Shown: one piece after another, positions 36,606-46,224 of the stretch
Position numbering within the stretch: the first letter of the stretch is position 1
Layout of the letters: the number at the start of each line of letters is the position of its first letter
Assembly: GCF_004118675.1 (NCBI RefSeq)
Contig: NZ_SDHZ01000002.1
Coordinates: 930,001-994,000, forward strand
Direction: 5' to 3'
DNA: 64,000 nt
Origin: Filimonas effusa
GTDB taxonomy: Bacteria; Bacteroidota; Bacteroidia; Chitinophagales; Chitinophagaceae
Notes under the pieces: model-generated
Seen by the model: only the letters and a program-made list of their open reading frames with translations
The model's database searches: none
Told to the model about the DNA's origin: nothing
Translations under genes and position numbers: made by a program

Positions 36606-36618
36606 AATTGTATCAATT
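36606..36618. promoter_or_regulatory. Small inverted repeat upstream of the hypothetical gene
   Basis: AATTG-TAT-CAATT, a perfect 5-bp inverted repeat with a 3-nt spacer, 9 nt upstream of the start codon at 36597. Size fits a Cro/CI-type operator; the XRE protein encoded just upstream is a candidate ligand. Confidence 0.3.
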
Positions 36619-36689
36619 ATAATAGTTAAAACAAAAACATACTATGACTTTTATCATTAAATATATCTAAAGTATAAAAAACGCATCTG

Positions 36690-36905
36690 CTATTCCCGCT
36701 TCTTCGTAGCCCACAACAATTCACGCACATCTACATCCAGCGCCGCCGCTATCTCTACAAGGGTTTCAAGAGAAGGTTGCATATCATTAAGACACCAGCG
36801 CGAAACCGTAGCATCATGCCTTTGCATCTTCTCCGCCAGCCACTTATTGGTACGCCCCTGCTCCGCAAGAACTACCTTCAAACGATTGAGTTGTTTCGCA
36901 GCCAT
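36690..36905 (-). CDS. Cro/CI-type helix-turn-helix regulator
   Basis: 71 aa, a single HTH-XRE domain. The pattern RLKVVLAEQGRTNKWLAEKM, HDATVSRWCLNDMQPSLETL and EIAAALDVDVRELL matches the five-helix Cro/CI fold, with the recognition helix around TVSRWCLND. Basic, no other domain. It is divergent from the HEPN gene, with 142 nt between the start codons, so it may control that gene and itself. Confidence 0.88.
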   Translation of the reverse strand: MAAKQLNRLKVVLAEQGRTNKWLAEKMQRHDATVSRWCLNDMQPSLETLVEIAAALDVDVRELLWATKKRE

Positions 36906-36946
36906 AAAATTGATTTTCTATAAACTAATATAACAACATAAGCGCA

Positions 36947-36985
36947 TTATTTGATATAATAAGTTCATTAAACAGCACATTGTGC
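36947..36985. promoter_or_regulatory. Candidate operators between the XRE and HEPN genes
   Basis: Two short symmetric sites lie in the divergent intergenic region: TTATT-N6-AATAA at 36947-36962 and GCACA-T-TGTGC at 36975-36985. Both are suitable half-site sizes for an XRE-type dimer. No binding is known. Confidence 0.3.
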
Positions 36986-37047
36986 ATAATTACACCATAA
37001 CTTATTTATCTAAATCAACTAACTTGCTCACCTCTAATCACAAACCA

Positions 37048-37890
37048 ATGAAACGCCATTTACCGGAACATCAAAAGGTCATTGCTAACGCAATAGCCCG
37101 TGCAGCAGGCATTTGTAAAGTTTATCTCCTGGGAGTTGCCACAGAATTGCAATCCTATTCCATTTTTAGTCATTGGGCATATACCGATATAAACTACAAG
37201 CCAGGCTTCAACCCAAACGCCTGTTTTGTATTCGTACTTATCGATGCCGAAGGACCACGTAGCATTCATGTAGTAAGAGAAAAGATCGAACGCCTTTCAT
37301 TGCATAATGTCACTATTATCCCCTGGGTAATGTCACGCATTAAGTTCCGGCAGCTTTTAAATAGCGGCGATTATTTTGCGAATTGTGTTCACAACAATTC
37401 CCTTCTCTGGCACGATGCCATGCCCGAAGCTTTAATCAATAACGAAGAGCAAACCAATCGATCGGATACACATTTAAAACCTATACATGAAGAAGCAATA
37501 GCCTTCGCACAACGGGCGTATTCTTTTATGGCAGGCGTCGAACTGTATATGGGAAGAAAAGAATATGCACTCGCAGCCTTATTATTACACCAAAGCGCAG
37601 AACAGTTATTTACTGCCCTTATTTTCGCTCAAACAGGTTACAGGCCACAATCGCATAATCTCGAACGGCTGTATCAGTATGCACGTTTTATTTGTCCCGC
37701 ACTGGCAGTAGTACAGCACGAAACGCCCGAATTCATACCTCAATTGTTGCAGTTAACCAAAGCCTACCTCGAGTCACGTTATGGTTCCTGCCAGGTTACC
37801 CAATTTACGCTACAGGCAGTAGCAGGCCGCCTGTATCAACTGCATCTTACAGTCACGGGAACGGCAAGCATAGTGCACAACGCCGCTTGA
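37048..37890 (+). CDS. HEPN domain protein with degenerate nucleotidyltransferase-like half
   Basis: 280 aa from the ATG at 37048. A GTG 66 nt earlier would add 22 residues. The C-terminal 130 residues are a HEPN helical domain (AALLLHQSAEQLFTALIFAQTGYRPQSHNLERL), with R199-P-Q-S-H203 near the position of the Rx4-6H RNase motif, though with shorter spacing. The N-terminal half resembles an MNT fold (CKVYLLG in place of the usual FGS motif, CFVFVLIDAEG), but the G-S and D-x-D residues needed for nucleotide transfer are missing. The two domains are separate genes in HEPN-MNT toxin-antitoxin systems. The function here is unknown. Confidence 0.7.
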   Translation: MKRHLPEHQKVIANAIARAAGICKVYLLGVATELQSYSIFSHWAYTDINYKPGFNPNACFVFVLIDAEGPRSIHVVREKIERLSLHNVTIIPWVMSRIKFRQLLNSGDYFANCVHNNSLLWHDAMPEALINNEEQTNRSDTHLKPIHEEAIAFAQRAYSFMAGVELYMGRKEYALAALLLHQSAEQLFTALIFAQTGYRPQSHNLERLYQYARFICPALAVVQHETPEFIPQLLQLTKAYLESRYGSCQVTQFTLQAVAGRLYQLHLTVTGTASIVHNAA

Positions 37891-37932
37891 GTAACAGGTA
37901 ATTACATAAAGACAGTTCATTTACCTTGACCG

Positions 37933-40900
37933 CTACATATTTCTGCGATATTGCCCTCCTACCTGGTATAAGGCATGCGTTATCTGCCCCAGGCTGCAGT
38001 ATTTTACGGTTTCCATTAGTTCGGCAAATACATTCTTATTACTGGTGGCCGCTTGTTGTAAACGCAACAAGGCTTCCGTTGCCTTGCTGGCATTCCGCGC
38101 TTTAAAAGCAAGCAAATTGGCTATCTGCTGCTGCTTCTCTCCATCAGTGCTCCGTATCACCTCATTGGGGATCATAGAAGGACTGCCATTTTTATTCAGA
38201 AAGGTATTTACACCAACTACCGGTAACTCACCGCTATGTTTCAGGCTTTCGTAATACAGGCTTTCTTCCTGTATTTTATTCCGCTGGTACATTCGTTCCA
38301 TGGCGCCCAATACCCCGCCACGTTGTGTGATACGGTCAAACTCCTGCAACACCGCCTTCTCCACAAGATCCGTAAGCTCCTCTATGAGAAAAGAACCCTG
38401 GGTGAAATTCTCCGTTTTCGCGCTGCCTAATTCCTTATTGATGATCAGCTGAATAGCCATGGCGCGGCGTACACTTTCTTCCGTTGGCGTAGTGATCGCT
38501 TCGTCGTAGGCATTGGTATGCAAACTGCTGCAATTGTCGTATATGGCGTACAACGCCTGCAGTGTCGTACGTATATCGTTGAAATCTATTTCCTGGGCAT
38601 GCAAACTGCGGCCGCTGGTCTGAATATGATATTTCAGCTTTTGCGATCTGTCGTTTCCTTTATACTTGTACTTCATAGCCTTCGCCCATATACGGCGCGC
38701 TACACGGCCTATCACACTATACTCCGGATCCATACCGTTGCTGAAGAAAAAGGAAAGATTCGGCGCAAAATCATCGATGTTCATACCCCGGCTCAGGTAG
38801 TACTCTATATAAGTAAAGCCGTTGGCCAGCGTGAATGCCAGTTGGGTAATAGGGTTGGCCCCCGCTTCAGCAATATGATAACCACTGATACTTACACTAT
38901 AGAAGTTTTTTATTTTTTCATCGATGAAGTACTCCTGTACATCGCCCATTAGTTTTAGCGCAAATTCAGTAGAAAAAATACAGGTATTCTGAGCCTGGTC
39001 TTCTTTTAAGATATCAGCCTGTACAGTACCACGCAAATTTTGAACGGCCTCAGCTCTTATCTGTGCATAGATCTCTGTAGGCAACACTTCATCACCACTT
39101 AAACCCAGCAGTTGTAACCCCAGCCCATTGTTGCCGGCCGGCAATGGTGGGCCTGTTATATTCTCGTTAACGCCACCATCTGATACCACATTGGTTTCAT
39201 GCTTGCCGGAACTGCCATTATAACGGGGCTGCTGCGTTCCTTCGAATTTTTGGCTAACCAGCTCATTCACCCTTTGCCAGCCCTCGTTGGCTGTGATATA
39301 TTTTTCACATTGCTGATCGATAGCTGCATTCAGGAAGAAAGCCAGCAATACAGGAGCCGGACCGTTTATGGTCATGCTCACCGAAGTTTTGGGATCGCAG
39401 AGATCAAAGCCGCTGTATAACTTTTTGGCATCGTCAACCGTTGCAACGCTTACCCCCGCATTGCCTATTTTACCATAGATATCAGGACGTTCATCGGGAT
39501 CTTCCCCATAGAGCGTTACACTGTCGAAGGCAGTGGACAGTCGCTTGGCGGGTTGTTCAAGCGACACATAATGAAATCGTTTATTGGTTCGCTCAGGACC
39601 ACCTTCACCGGCAAACATACGCGTGGGGTCCTCGCCTGTTCTTTTCAACTCAAACACGCCGGCTGTATAAGGAAAACGGCCCGGCAGGTTTTCCTGCAAT
39701 TGCCAGCGCAAAAGATCACCCCAGTCATTGTAGGCAGGCAGTATCACTTTCGGGATGCGCGTGCCGCTCAATGAATGAGAAACCAGCGATTCCCGGATGA
39801 GCTTACCACGAACCTGGTATTCCAGTGCATCCTGTTTATAATGTTCCTGTAATACAGGCCAGTTTTCCACGAGCTGCAAACATTGCGGATGTATCTGGCT
39901 CTTTGTTTCAGCCAGCAGCAACATAAGCGCCTCCGTCACCTGATCCCCTTTTGCCGGCAGCGCCTCTATTGTTCCGTTTAACTTGTACCATAACGAAGCC
40001 AGCTTTACCTGTTCTGCTGCCCAGGAATCATAATCACGGATAGCAGAGGCAATATCACTGAGATAACGGGTTTTATCAGCCGGGATAATAAGAGAAGATA
40101 CAGAAGTTTCACCGGGTATATCGGGAACCGCACTCCCGAACGTTACGCCGCTTTTGGTATGTACGAGCTGCATGATGCCGGCAAAAAGCCTGTTCATCCC
40201 CACATCGTTGAACTGCGCAGCAATGGCGCCCAATACCGGCAACGAGTCGTTGGAAGCCGTCCACAGTTGACGGCTTCGTTTATATTGTTTCCGCACATCG
40301 TCGAGAGCATCGAGTGCCCCGGCTTTGTCGAATTTATTGATCACGATAAAATCAGCATAATCGAGCATATTGATCTTTTCCAGCTGCGAAGGCGCGCCAT
40401 ATTCGGGCGTCATCACATAAAGACTGAGATCGCAATAATCAAGTATGGCGGCATCACTTTGTCCCACGCCGGCAGATTCAAGAATGATAAAGTCATACCC
40501 GGCATTCCTGCAAATATCGATGGCATCCTGAACACAGTGGCTAAGGGCCTTATCTGCATCCCGGGTAGCCAGCGAACGCATATAGGCACGGGGAGAACTG
40601 ATGCTGTTCATCCTGATTCTATCGCCAAGTAAAGCGCCGCCGGTTTTCTTCTTCGAAGGATCTACCGAAATAACCGCAATGGTCTTATCAGTATAGGTAT
40701 GCAGGAAACGGCGTACCAGCTCATCGGTAACAGACGATTTCCCCGCGCCGCCCGTACCGGTAATGCCCAATACAGGGGCAGGCCGTATCGCTTCTGTAGG
40801 GCCAACCGCCAGCTTCATTCCCTGACCAGCCGCTCCCTGTAGCTGCAAACCAGTTTCAGCCATCCTCTGGCCCGGCTCCGATGCCTGTATTACTGACACA

Positions 40901-41472
40901 GTTGCCTCTTCACTTAACGCAGGCATCTGAAAAGCTTCTTCATTTTCAGCCAATGTAACAGCACGCGCAATCCTGCGGATATCGGCGCTCTCGTTAAGCG
41001 GTTTCTTCCCGTTCCAGCAGGAAGAGGCATTGTTAAATGCCGTTACGGCATCAGCAGAAACACAATGCGACAACAGATCAGAGATCATACCCTCCAGCCC
41101 CATAGTACGACCATCGTCGGGACTATAGATCCGTGTGATGCCATAATCATGCAGTTCTTTTATCTCATGTGGTAAAATGGTACCTCCGCCGCCCCCAAAG
41201 ATCTTTATATGATCACAGCCATTTTCACGAAGCAGGTCTTTCATGTACTTGAAGAACTCTATATGACCGCCCTGGTACGAAGTGATGGCTATAGCCTGTA
41301 CATCCTCTTCAATAGCCGCCTCCACTATTTCAAGCACACTGCGGTTGTGCCCCAGGTGTATGATTTCGGCACCCTGCGACTGCAGGATCCTGCGCATGAT
41401 ATTGATAGCGGCATCATGCCCGTCGAATAAGGCAACGGCTGTTACCAGTCGTATTTTAGCTTGAAGACTCAT
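37933..41472 (-). CDS. icmF: Fused isobutyryl-CoA mutase IcmF
   Basis: 1179 aa from the ATG at 41472 (a TTG lies two codons upstream). IcmF interconverts isobutyryl-CoA and butyryl-CoA using coenzyme B12. Domains: B12-binding (residues 1-140; cobalt-ligating His19 in [12 protein letters not shown]), MeaB-like GTPase chaperone (P loop [12 protein letters not shown] near residue 235; [15 protein letters not shown]), and the mutase TIM barrel and linker from about 560 on ([35 protein letters not shown]). The chaperone is built in, so no separate MeaB is needed. Single-gene transcript, convergent with the HEPN gene. Confidence 0.92.
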   Translation of the reverse strand: MSLQAKIRLVTAVALFDGHDAAINIMRRILQSQGAEIIHLGHNRSVLEIVEAAIEEDVQAIAITSYQGGHIEFFKYMKDLLRENGCDHIKIFGGGGGTILPHEIKELHDYGITRIYSPDDGRTMGLEGMISDLLSHCVSADAVTAFNNASSCWNGKKPLNESADIRRIARAVTLAENEEAFQMPALSEEATVSVIQASEPGQRMAETGLQLQGAAGQGMKLAVGPTEAIRPAPVLGITGTGGAGKSSVTDELVRRFLHTYTDKTIAVISVDPSKKKTGGALLGDRIRMNSISSPRAYMRSLATRDADKALSHCVQDAIDICRNAGYDFIILESAGVGQSDAAILDYCDLSLYVMTPEYGAPSQLEKINMLDYADFIVINKFDKAGALDALDDVRKQYKRSRQLWTASNDSLPVLGAIAAQFNDVGMNRLFAGIMQLVHTKSGVTFGSAVPDIPGETSVSSLIIPADKTRYLSDIASAIRDYDSWAAEQVKLASLWYKLNGTIEALPAKGDQVTEALMLLLAETKSQIHPQCLQLVENWPVLQEHYKQDALEYQVRGKLIRESLVSHSLSGTRIPKVILPAYNDWGDLLRWQLQENLPGRFPYTAGVFELKRTGEDPTRMFAGEGGPERTNKRFHYVSLEQPAKRLSTAFDSVTLYGEDPDERPDIYGKIGNAGVSVATVDDAKKLYSGFDLCDPKTSVSMTINGPAPVLLAFFLNAAIDQQCEKYITANEGWQRVNELVSQKFEGTQQPRYNGSSGKHETNVVSDGGVNENITGPPLPAGNNGLGLQLLGLSGDEVLPTEIYAQIRAEAVQNLRGTVQADILKEDQAQNTCIFSTEFALKLMGDVQEYFIDEKIKNFYSVSISGYHIAEAGANPITQLAFTLANGFTYIEYYLSRGMNIDDFAPNLSFFFSNGMDPEYSVIGRVARRIWAKAMKYKYKGNDRSQKLKYHIQTSGRSLHAQEIDFNDIRTTLQALYAIYDNCSSLHTNAYDEAITTPTEESVRRAMAIQLIINKELGSAKTENFTQGSFLIEELTDLVEKAVLQEFDRITQRGGVLGAMERMYQRNKIQEESLYYESLKHSGELPVVGVNTFLNKNGSPSMIPNEVIRSTDGEKQQQIANLLAFKARNASKATEALLRLQQAATSNKNVFAELMETVKYCSLGQITHALYQVGGQYRRNM

Positions 41473-41600
41473 TGGCAATTATGTGTTTTCGTTCCCTAAC
41501 AATCGTTAGCCAAATATAACCTAATGTTGCCAGGATTTGAGATTTATCATAGGGAAATAAGTACAGGCCATGTACCTTTAATACCTAAACGATTCTTACT

Positions 41601-42545
41601 ATGTCTTTTGAAGTACGCATATCAGGCAATAACACAGATCAGGCAATCATTTTAGAGGATACAACCAGCGGCACCAAAGCAGAGATATACCGTTTCGGAG
41701 CTTTGCTTAATAACTTTTCAGTGGTGCTGGAAAGTGGCTTGTTTAATACAGTAGATGGCTTCCAAAACCCGGCCGGCGCTACGCAAACGATTACGCCCTT
41801 CTTTCAGAGTGCAAAACTCAGCCCCTTCCCGTGCCGGCTGAAACTGGGTAAATACCATTTCGGCGGCAAAGACTTCACGATCCAAAAATATTACGACGCT
41901 CCAAATGCATTACACGGCCTCTTATACGATGCCGTTTTTGATATAGTGAGTACCGCTTCCGATGCCTCAGGCGCTTCGGTAACACTCCAACACCACTACA
42001 ACGGCAGTGATGCAGGATATCCCTTTAACTATGATATCCAGGTGATATGGGAACTGAAACAGGGTAATACCTTAACGGTAACCACAACGGTTACACACGA
42101 GAACCCAACAGCCATCCCTATTGCCGATGGCTGGCATCCGTATTTTAAACTAGATGATACCATAGATAGCTGTACGCTTCAGTTCAACAGTAACTCCATG
42201 CTGGAATTCGATGCAACGCTCATTCCTACAGGTAAAATACACGACGACAAACGCTTCGCTGATCCCGCTGTACTGGAAGGCATTTTCCTCGATAACTGTT
42301 TTGCATTGGATACCACCGTTCAGCAACCGGTTTGTATCCTCGAAGGCAAACAACTGCGCCTGACCATCATTCCGGATCAAAGCTATCCCTACCTGCAGCT
42401 TTATACGCCATCGCATCGTAAAAGCATTGCCATCGAAAACCTGAGCGCCGCACCCGATGCCTTTAACAATGGCATTGGCTTAATGCGCCTCGAAAAGAAT
42501 ACCCCGGCTATATTTTCAACAACATACAGATTAGAAACCATTTAA
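41601..42545 (+). CDS. galM: Aldose 1-epimerase (galactose mutarotase)
   Basis: 314 aa. Beta-sandwich mutarotase: KAEIYRFGALLNNFSVV, then NALHGLLYDAVFDIV with the catalytic-type His, NDGSDAGYPFNYD-like region (YNGSDAGYPFNYDIQV), DGWHPYFKL with the second His, and a C-terminal catalytic Glu in SIAIENLSA. It speeds interconversion of sugar anomers. It is 5 nt upstream of galK and co-transcribed, so the substrate is probably galactose. Confidence 0.88.
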   Translation: MSFEVRISGNNTDQAIILEDTTSGTKAEIYRFGALLNNFSVVLESGLFNTVDGFQNPAGATQTITPFFQSAKLSPFPCRLKLGKYHFGGKDFTIQKYYDAPNALHGLLYDAVFDIVSTASDASGASVTLQHHYNGSDAGYPFNYDIQVIWELKQGNTLTVTTTVTHENPTAIPIADGWHPYFKLDDTIDSCTLQFNSNSMLEFDATLIPTGKIHDDKRFADPAVLEGIFLDNCFALDTTVQQPVCILEGKQLRLTIIPDQSYPYLQLYTPSHRKSIAIENLSAAPDAFNNGIGLMRLEKNTPAIFSTTYRLETI

Positions 42546-42550
42546 TTCAG

Positions 42551-43714
42551 ATGAACAACCAGGAACAACAAGTAAAAAAGGCTTTCGAAGAAAAGTTCGG
42601 GGCGGCGCCACGACTGTTTTTTTCACCCGGCCGCATCAACCTGATAGGAGAGCATGTTGATTATAATGATGGCTTTGTAATGCCTGCCGCAATCGATAAA
42701 GGTGTTGTATTCGCTGTTGCCCCCAATAATACCAGCAAATTAAGGGTGCATAGCATTGATATGAAGGAAGACCTGGAGGTTGAACTCAGCGATATTAAAA
42801 AGAAAGAAGGTTGGCCTAACTATATATTGGGAGTAGTAGACCAGTTCCAGAAACGCGGTTTACCCCTGCAGGGATTCGACGTAGTATTTGGCGGCAACCT
42901 GCCCTCAGGAGCCGGCTTATCCTCTTCCGCTGCTGTAGAATGTGGCCTCGCTACTGCCTTAAATACCATTTTCGACCTGAAACTCAACAGGGTTGCTATC
43001 GCACAGCTATCCCAAAAAGCAGAACATACTTTCCCCGGCGTTAACTGCGGTATCATGGACCAGTTCGCCAATATGATGGGAGAAAAGGATCATGTGCTGC
43101 TGCTCGACTGCACCAGCCTCGAATATAAGGCGCTGCCTTTGCAGATCCCCGGGTATGTGATCATGCTCATTAACTCCAAAGTAAGCCATTCCCTGGCCAG
43201 CGGTGAGTATAATATCCGTCGCCGCCAGTGCGAAGAAGGCTTAACTATCCTCAAACAACATTATCCCCAGGCTAAAAGCTTCAGGGATATAACGCCCGAA
43301 CAGGTAAAACAGGTTAAAGAACACCTCGATGCCGACGTATACCGCAGATGCTTGTATGTAACCGAAGAAATTACACGCACACAGGCAGCTGCCAGCCTCT
43401 TGCAACAAAATAAAATACAGGAGTTCGGACAACTGATGTTTGCCACACACGAAGGTTTGAGCAAATTATACGACGTAAGCTGCCCTGAACTCGATTTCCT
43501 GGTAGAACAGGCACACCAGCATCCTGGCATTATCGGCTCCCGTTTAATGGGTGGCGGATTTGGAGGCTGCACCATCAATATAACAAAGGCCGATGAAGCG
43601 GAATCTATCGCAGCTGCTATTTCCGACGTTTACACATCCAGGTTTAAACATGCACCGGAAGTGTACATTATGCAAACCGGCGATGGTACTTACGAAATGC
43701 TTAGCCAACTTTAA
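42551..43714 (+). CDS. galK: Galactokinase
   Basis: 387 aa, GHMP kinase family. The galactokinase signature is complete: GRINLIGEHVDYNDGFVMP near residues 26-44. The ATP-binding P-rich loop GNLPSGAGLSSSAAVECGL, the catalytic Asp in NCGIMDQFANMMG, and the C-terminal GSRLMGGGFGGCTIN follow. It phosphorylates galactose at C1 in the Leloir pathway. It is in an operon with galM; galT and galE are not in the window. A strong terminator follows. Confidence 0.96.
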   Translation: MNNQEQQVKKAFEEKFGAAPRLFFSPGRINLIGEHVDYNDGFVMPAAIDKGVVFAVAPNNTSKLRVHSIDMKEDLEVELSDIKKKEGWPNYILGVVDQFQKRGLPLQGFDVVFGGNLPSGAGLSSSAAVECGLATALNTIFDLKLNRVAIAQLSQKAEHTFPGVNCGIMDQFANMMGEKDHVLLLDCTSLEYKALPLQIPGYVIMLINSKVSHSLASGEYNIRRRQCEEGLTILKQHYPQAKSFRDITPEQVKQVKEHLDADVYRRCLYVTEEITRTQAAASLLQQNKIQEFGQLMFATHEGLSKLYDVSCPELDFLVEQAHQHPGIIGSRLMGGGFGGCTINITKADEAESIAAAISDVYTSRFKHAPEVYIMQTGDGTYEMLSQL

Positions 43715-43768
43715 TTTCCCGCATTTTAACCAGGAGTTAAAATGCAGTTTATAAAAATACAGGAACAC

Positions 43769-43818
43769 AAAACAGCCGGTCATTTGCCACACTGCATGGC
43801 AGATGAACCGGCTGTTTT
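43769..43818. terminator. Bidirectional terminator between galK and ridA
   Basis: 12-bp stem AAAACAGCCGGT (43769-43780) with ACCGGCTGTTTT (43807-43818), extended by CAT/ATG and an inner GCCA/TGGC. A T run follows on the plus strand and the matching A run lies on the other side, so it serves both convergent genes. Confidence 0.88.
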
Positions 43819-43836
43819 TTAGTCTGCACCCTTTGC

Positions 43837-44226
43837 CTATGCCAGGCTTACAGTAGCTATAATACTGATTTCTACGTTCACATTTTTAGGCAGTGTTTTA
43901 ACCGCCAATGTTTCACGGGCAGGGAAATCGCCTTTGAAATAAGCGCCATATACCTCGTTAACAGTGGCAAAATGTGCCATGTCGCTCAGGTAAATATTGG
44001 TTTTCACTACGTGTTCAAAAGTAAGTTTAGCCTCGTCAAGCACCGCCTGGAGGTTCTTCATTACCTGCTCCGCCTCATCCTTGACAGAGCCCTGTACCAG
44101 CTCATTGGTAGCAGGATCAATAGGAATTTGACCACTTACGAATAAAAGCTCACCGGTTTTCACAGCCTGGCTATAAGGGCCAATGGGGGCTGGCGCCTTA
44201 TCGGTTTTAATGATTTGTTTAGACAT
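43837..44226 (-). CDS. RidA family (YjgF/UK114) protein
   Basis: 129 aa, usual length. The start has IIKTDKAPAPIGPYSQAVKTGELLFVSGQIPIDP, and the family Arg in FPARETLAVKTLPKNVNVEI is present, as in enamine/imine deaminases of the RidA subfamily. It hydrolyses reactive enamines from PLP enzymes in the cytosol. Single gene facing galK and divergent from the dehydrogenase-domain gene. Confidence 0.92.
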   Translation of the reverse strand: MSKQIIKTDKAPAPIGPYSQAVKTGELLFVSGQIPIDPATNELVQGSVKDEAEQVMKNLQAVLDEAKLTFEHVVKTNIYLSDMAHFATVNEVYGAYFKGDFPARETLAVKTLPKNVNVEISIIATVSLA

Positions 44227-44328
44227 AGTATTTGATTTGCCGGCAGCAATTTACGGTCATTATTATAAAAGTTTCGGTAAACATTGTACTTTAGCTTTTG
44301 AAACGTACCGGAAACTTAAGCTTGTCGT

Positions 44329-44943
44329 ATGCAAATAGCAGTGAGATCCTATGCCTGGCAACAAGAGGCATTGGAACATAAAGGTTTTGGCAGTGCCCGG
44401 ATCCGGTTTATAACCAGACCGGAAGAACTGAGCCAGGAACACTTTGATGTGGTGATCGACCTGCTGTATACTCCCGGAACTACTTATCCTCTTTTACCTG
44501 TGAATACCTTACTGTTGGTACACGCCGTAACCGCAACCTGTAAAAGGCTGCCGGAAGGGGCTGTACGGCTAAATGCATGGCCGGGCTTTTTGCAGCGGCC
44601 GGTGATGGAATTGGCAGCAACAGACGGTAATTCAAAGGCGCGCACAGAAGAGTGTATGGCTTGTTTGGGATGGCAGTACGAATGGGTCGCCGATATTCCA
44701 GGCTTCATAAGCAGCAGGGTTATAGCTGCCATCATCAATGAAGCTTATTTTGCCCTGGAAGAAGAACTGAGCAGCGCGGCCGAAATAGATACCGCCATGC
44801 GCCTCGGCACCAACTATCCTTTCGGACCTTTTGAATGGGCACAACGGATAGGGGTAAATCAGGTTTATGAATTACTCAACATAATGAGTACTGAAGATGA
44901 ACGTTATACGCCGGCCGCCTTACTGGCTTCGGCAGTATCATAA
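44329..44943 (+). CDS. 3-hydroxyacyl-CoA dehydrogenase C-terminal domain protein
   Basis: 204 aa. The last 100 residues match the C-terminal dimerisation/substrate domain of 3-hydroxyacyl-CoA dehydrogenase (DIPGFISSRVIAAIINEAYFAL, AMRLGTNYPFGPFEWAQRIG). The N-terminal 100 residues are short and lack the GxGxxG NAD loop, so there is no normal Rossmann cofactor site. It is probably not a standard dehydrogenase. It lies 54 nt upstream of tsaB on the same strand and may be co-transcribed. Short versions like this occur in other Bacteroidota, so this is likely a family form rather than a broken gene. Confidence 0.72.
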   Translation: MQIAVRSYAWQQEALEHKGFGSARIRFITRPEELSQEHFDVVIDLLYTPGTTYPLLPVNTLLLVHAVTATCKRLPEGAVRLNAWPGFLQRPVMELAATDGNSKARTEECMACLGWQYEWVADIPGFISSRVIAAIINEAYFALEEELSSAAEIDTAMRLGTNYPFGPFEWAQRIGVNQVYELLNIMSTEDERYTPAALLASAVS

Positions 44944-44997
44944 AGGGAGTTTATAAATGGCTGCAGGAAAATTGTAGCTTGCATATTAATTGAGAGT

Positions 44998-45675
44998 ATG
45001 GCGCTTATTTTAAATATTGATACAGCTACCGAAAGAGCCGGTGTTTGTTTAAGCATGAACGGCAAGGTGCTGCACGAACTGCAACATGAGGATCAAAAGA
45101 ATCATGCAGGCTTTGTACAACCTGCTGTCAGCGACCTTATGTTGAAATCAGGCTATAAGCTGGCCGATCTCGATGCCATAGCAGTAACAGCCGGCCCCGG
45201 CAGTTATACAGGCTTGAGAGTAGGCCTGGCTACAGCTAAAGGACTCTGTTTTACTTTAAGCAAGCCATTGCTGATGGTCAATACCCTTGAGGTAATGGCA
45301 CAGGCAGTATTAAGGGCAGAAGCTCCTGCTTCTGATAGGCTACTATGTCCTATGATAGATGCCCGGCGGATGGAGGTGTTTACCGGAATGTATACCACTC
45401 AGCTACAGGTAGTACAATCTCCCTCAGCTGTTATTTTAACAGACGAAAGCTTTAAAGAAATACTGGACAAACAGGTCGTAATGTTCACAGGAAACGGAAG
45501 CACTAAATTCAAAGAGATCATCACCCATGATAATGCGCTCTTTAGCAATGTGCAACACGAAGCCGGTGACCTTGGCGTACTTGCAGAACTTGCGTTCCGG
45601 AATAACCAGGTTGCAGACCTGGCATATAGCGAACCGTATTATCTTAAAGAATTCTTTAACCCAACAATGAAATAA
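44998..45675 (+). CDS. tsaB: tRNA threonylcarbamoyladenosine biosynthesis protein TsaB
   Basis: 225 aa. ASKHA-fold protein: start ALILNIDTATERAGVCLS, the TsaB signature VTAGPGSYTGLRVGLATAKGL, then CPMIDARRMEVFTGMY. It supports TsaD in making the t6A base at position 37 of ANN-decoding tRNAs. TsaB lacks the metal-binding His pair of TsaD, as here. TsaD, TsaC and TsaE are not in the window. Confidence 0.92.
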   Translation: MALILNIDTATERAGVCLSMNGKVLHELQHEDQKNHAGFVQPAVSDLMLKSGYKLADLDAIAVTAGPGSYTGLRVGLATAKGLCFTLSKPLLMVNTLEVMAQAVLRAEAPASDRLLCPMIDARRMEVFTGMYTTQLQVVQSPSAVILTDESFKEILDKQVVMFTGNGSTKFKEIITHDNALFSNVQHEAGDLGVLAELAFRNNQVADLAYSEPYYLKEFFNPTMK

Positions 45676-45739
45676 TTAAAAGCTGTTTAAAACTGAGGGA
45701 AAACCAGGGTTACGTGCAATTCGTAACAATATATTTATA

Positions 45740-45748
45740 ATATCTTTA
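45740..45748 (+). promoter_or_regulatory. Probable -7 element of the ArsR gene
   Basis: TATCTTTAC, one mismatch from TAnnTTTG, 36 nt before the start codon at 45785. It follows an A/T-rich stretch (45728-45740). Confidence 0.45.
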
Positions 45749-45784
45749 CAATGAATTATTTTTTTAACACATTTTCTTTACCCA

Positions 45785-46114
45785 ATGAACGCCCTGCAAA
45801 GTACAACTAACGATGCCAAAGGGGGTGTAAAAGTAGATTACATCCACCTGAAGAAAGCGGCCCTCATACTTAGGGCGCTAAACCATAAATTGCGTCAGCA
45901 AATGGTAAAATTGCTGGACGAGAACAAACGTATGACCGTAACGGAGATATATGTAAAACTCCGCCTCGAGCAGTCGGTTGCCTCTCAGCATTTAGCTATC
46001 CTGCGCCGTGCCGGTATTGTCGCCACGCAAAGGGATGGAAAGTTCATCTACTATGGCGTTAATTACAAGCGGCTCCAGGAAGTGAACGACTTCGTTGAGC
46101 AATTGGTAGCTTAA
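45785..46114 (+). CDS. ArsR-family winged-helix transcription regulator
   Basis: 109 aa. The winged helix reads LRALNHKLRQQMVKLLDENKRMTVTEIYVKLRLEQSVASQHL, then LRRAGIVATQRDGKFIYYGVN, with the recognition helix near SVASQHLAIL. No Cys pair for metal or persulfide sensing is present in the usual ELCVCDL position, since that stretch reads VTEIYVKLRL. It lies 110 nt upstream of a CstB-like sulfur enzyme on the same strand and may regulate it, as BigR/CstR-type or ArsR-type repressors do. The inducing signal is unknown. Confidence 0.87.
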   Translation: MNALQSTTNDAKGGVKVDYIHLKKAALILRALNHKLRQQMVKLLDENKRMTVTEIYVKLRLEQSVASQHLAILRRAGIVATQRDGKFIYYGVNYKRLQEVNDFVEQLVA

Positions 46115-46201
46115 GCTTCACTGCCCTCAATTCCAATATCTACATTTATGTAGCCTGGCCCACTCAGGCATTTTAACATTCCTGGCTTAGATCATGATTT
46201 G

Positions 46202-46209
46202 TATCTTTG
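46202..46209 (+). promoter_or_regulatory. -7 element of the MBL-rhodanese gene
   Basis: TATCTTTG at 46202-46209, an exact consensus match. The transcript would start near 46214, about 10 nt before the ATG at 46225. An in-frame TTG at 46207 lies inside this element and cannot be the start codon. Confidence 0.6.
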
Positions 46210-46224
46210 CCAAAAGTTATTGTC

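Noticed and set aside
46207-46224. TTG start adding six residues to the MBL-rhodanese protein
   Set aside because: The TTG lies inside the exact -7 promoter element.
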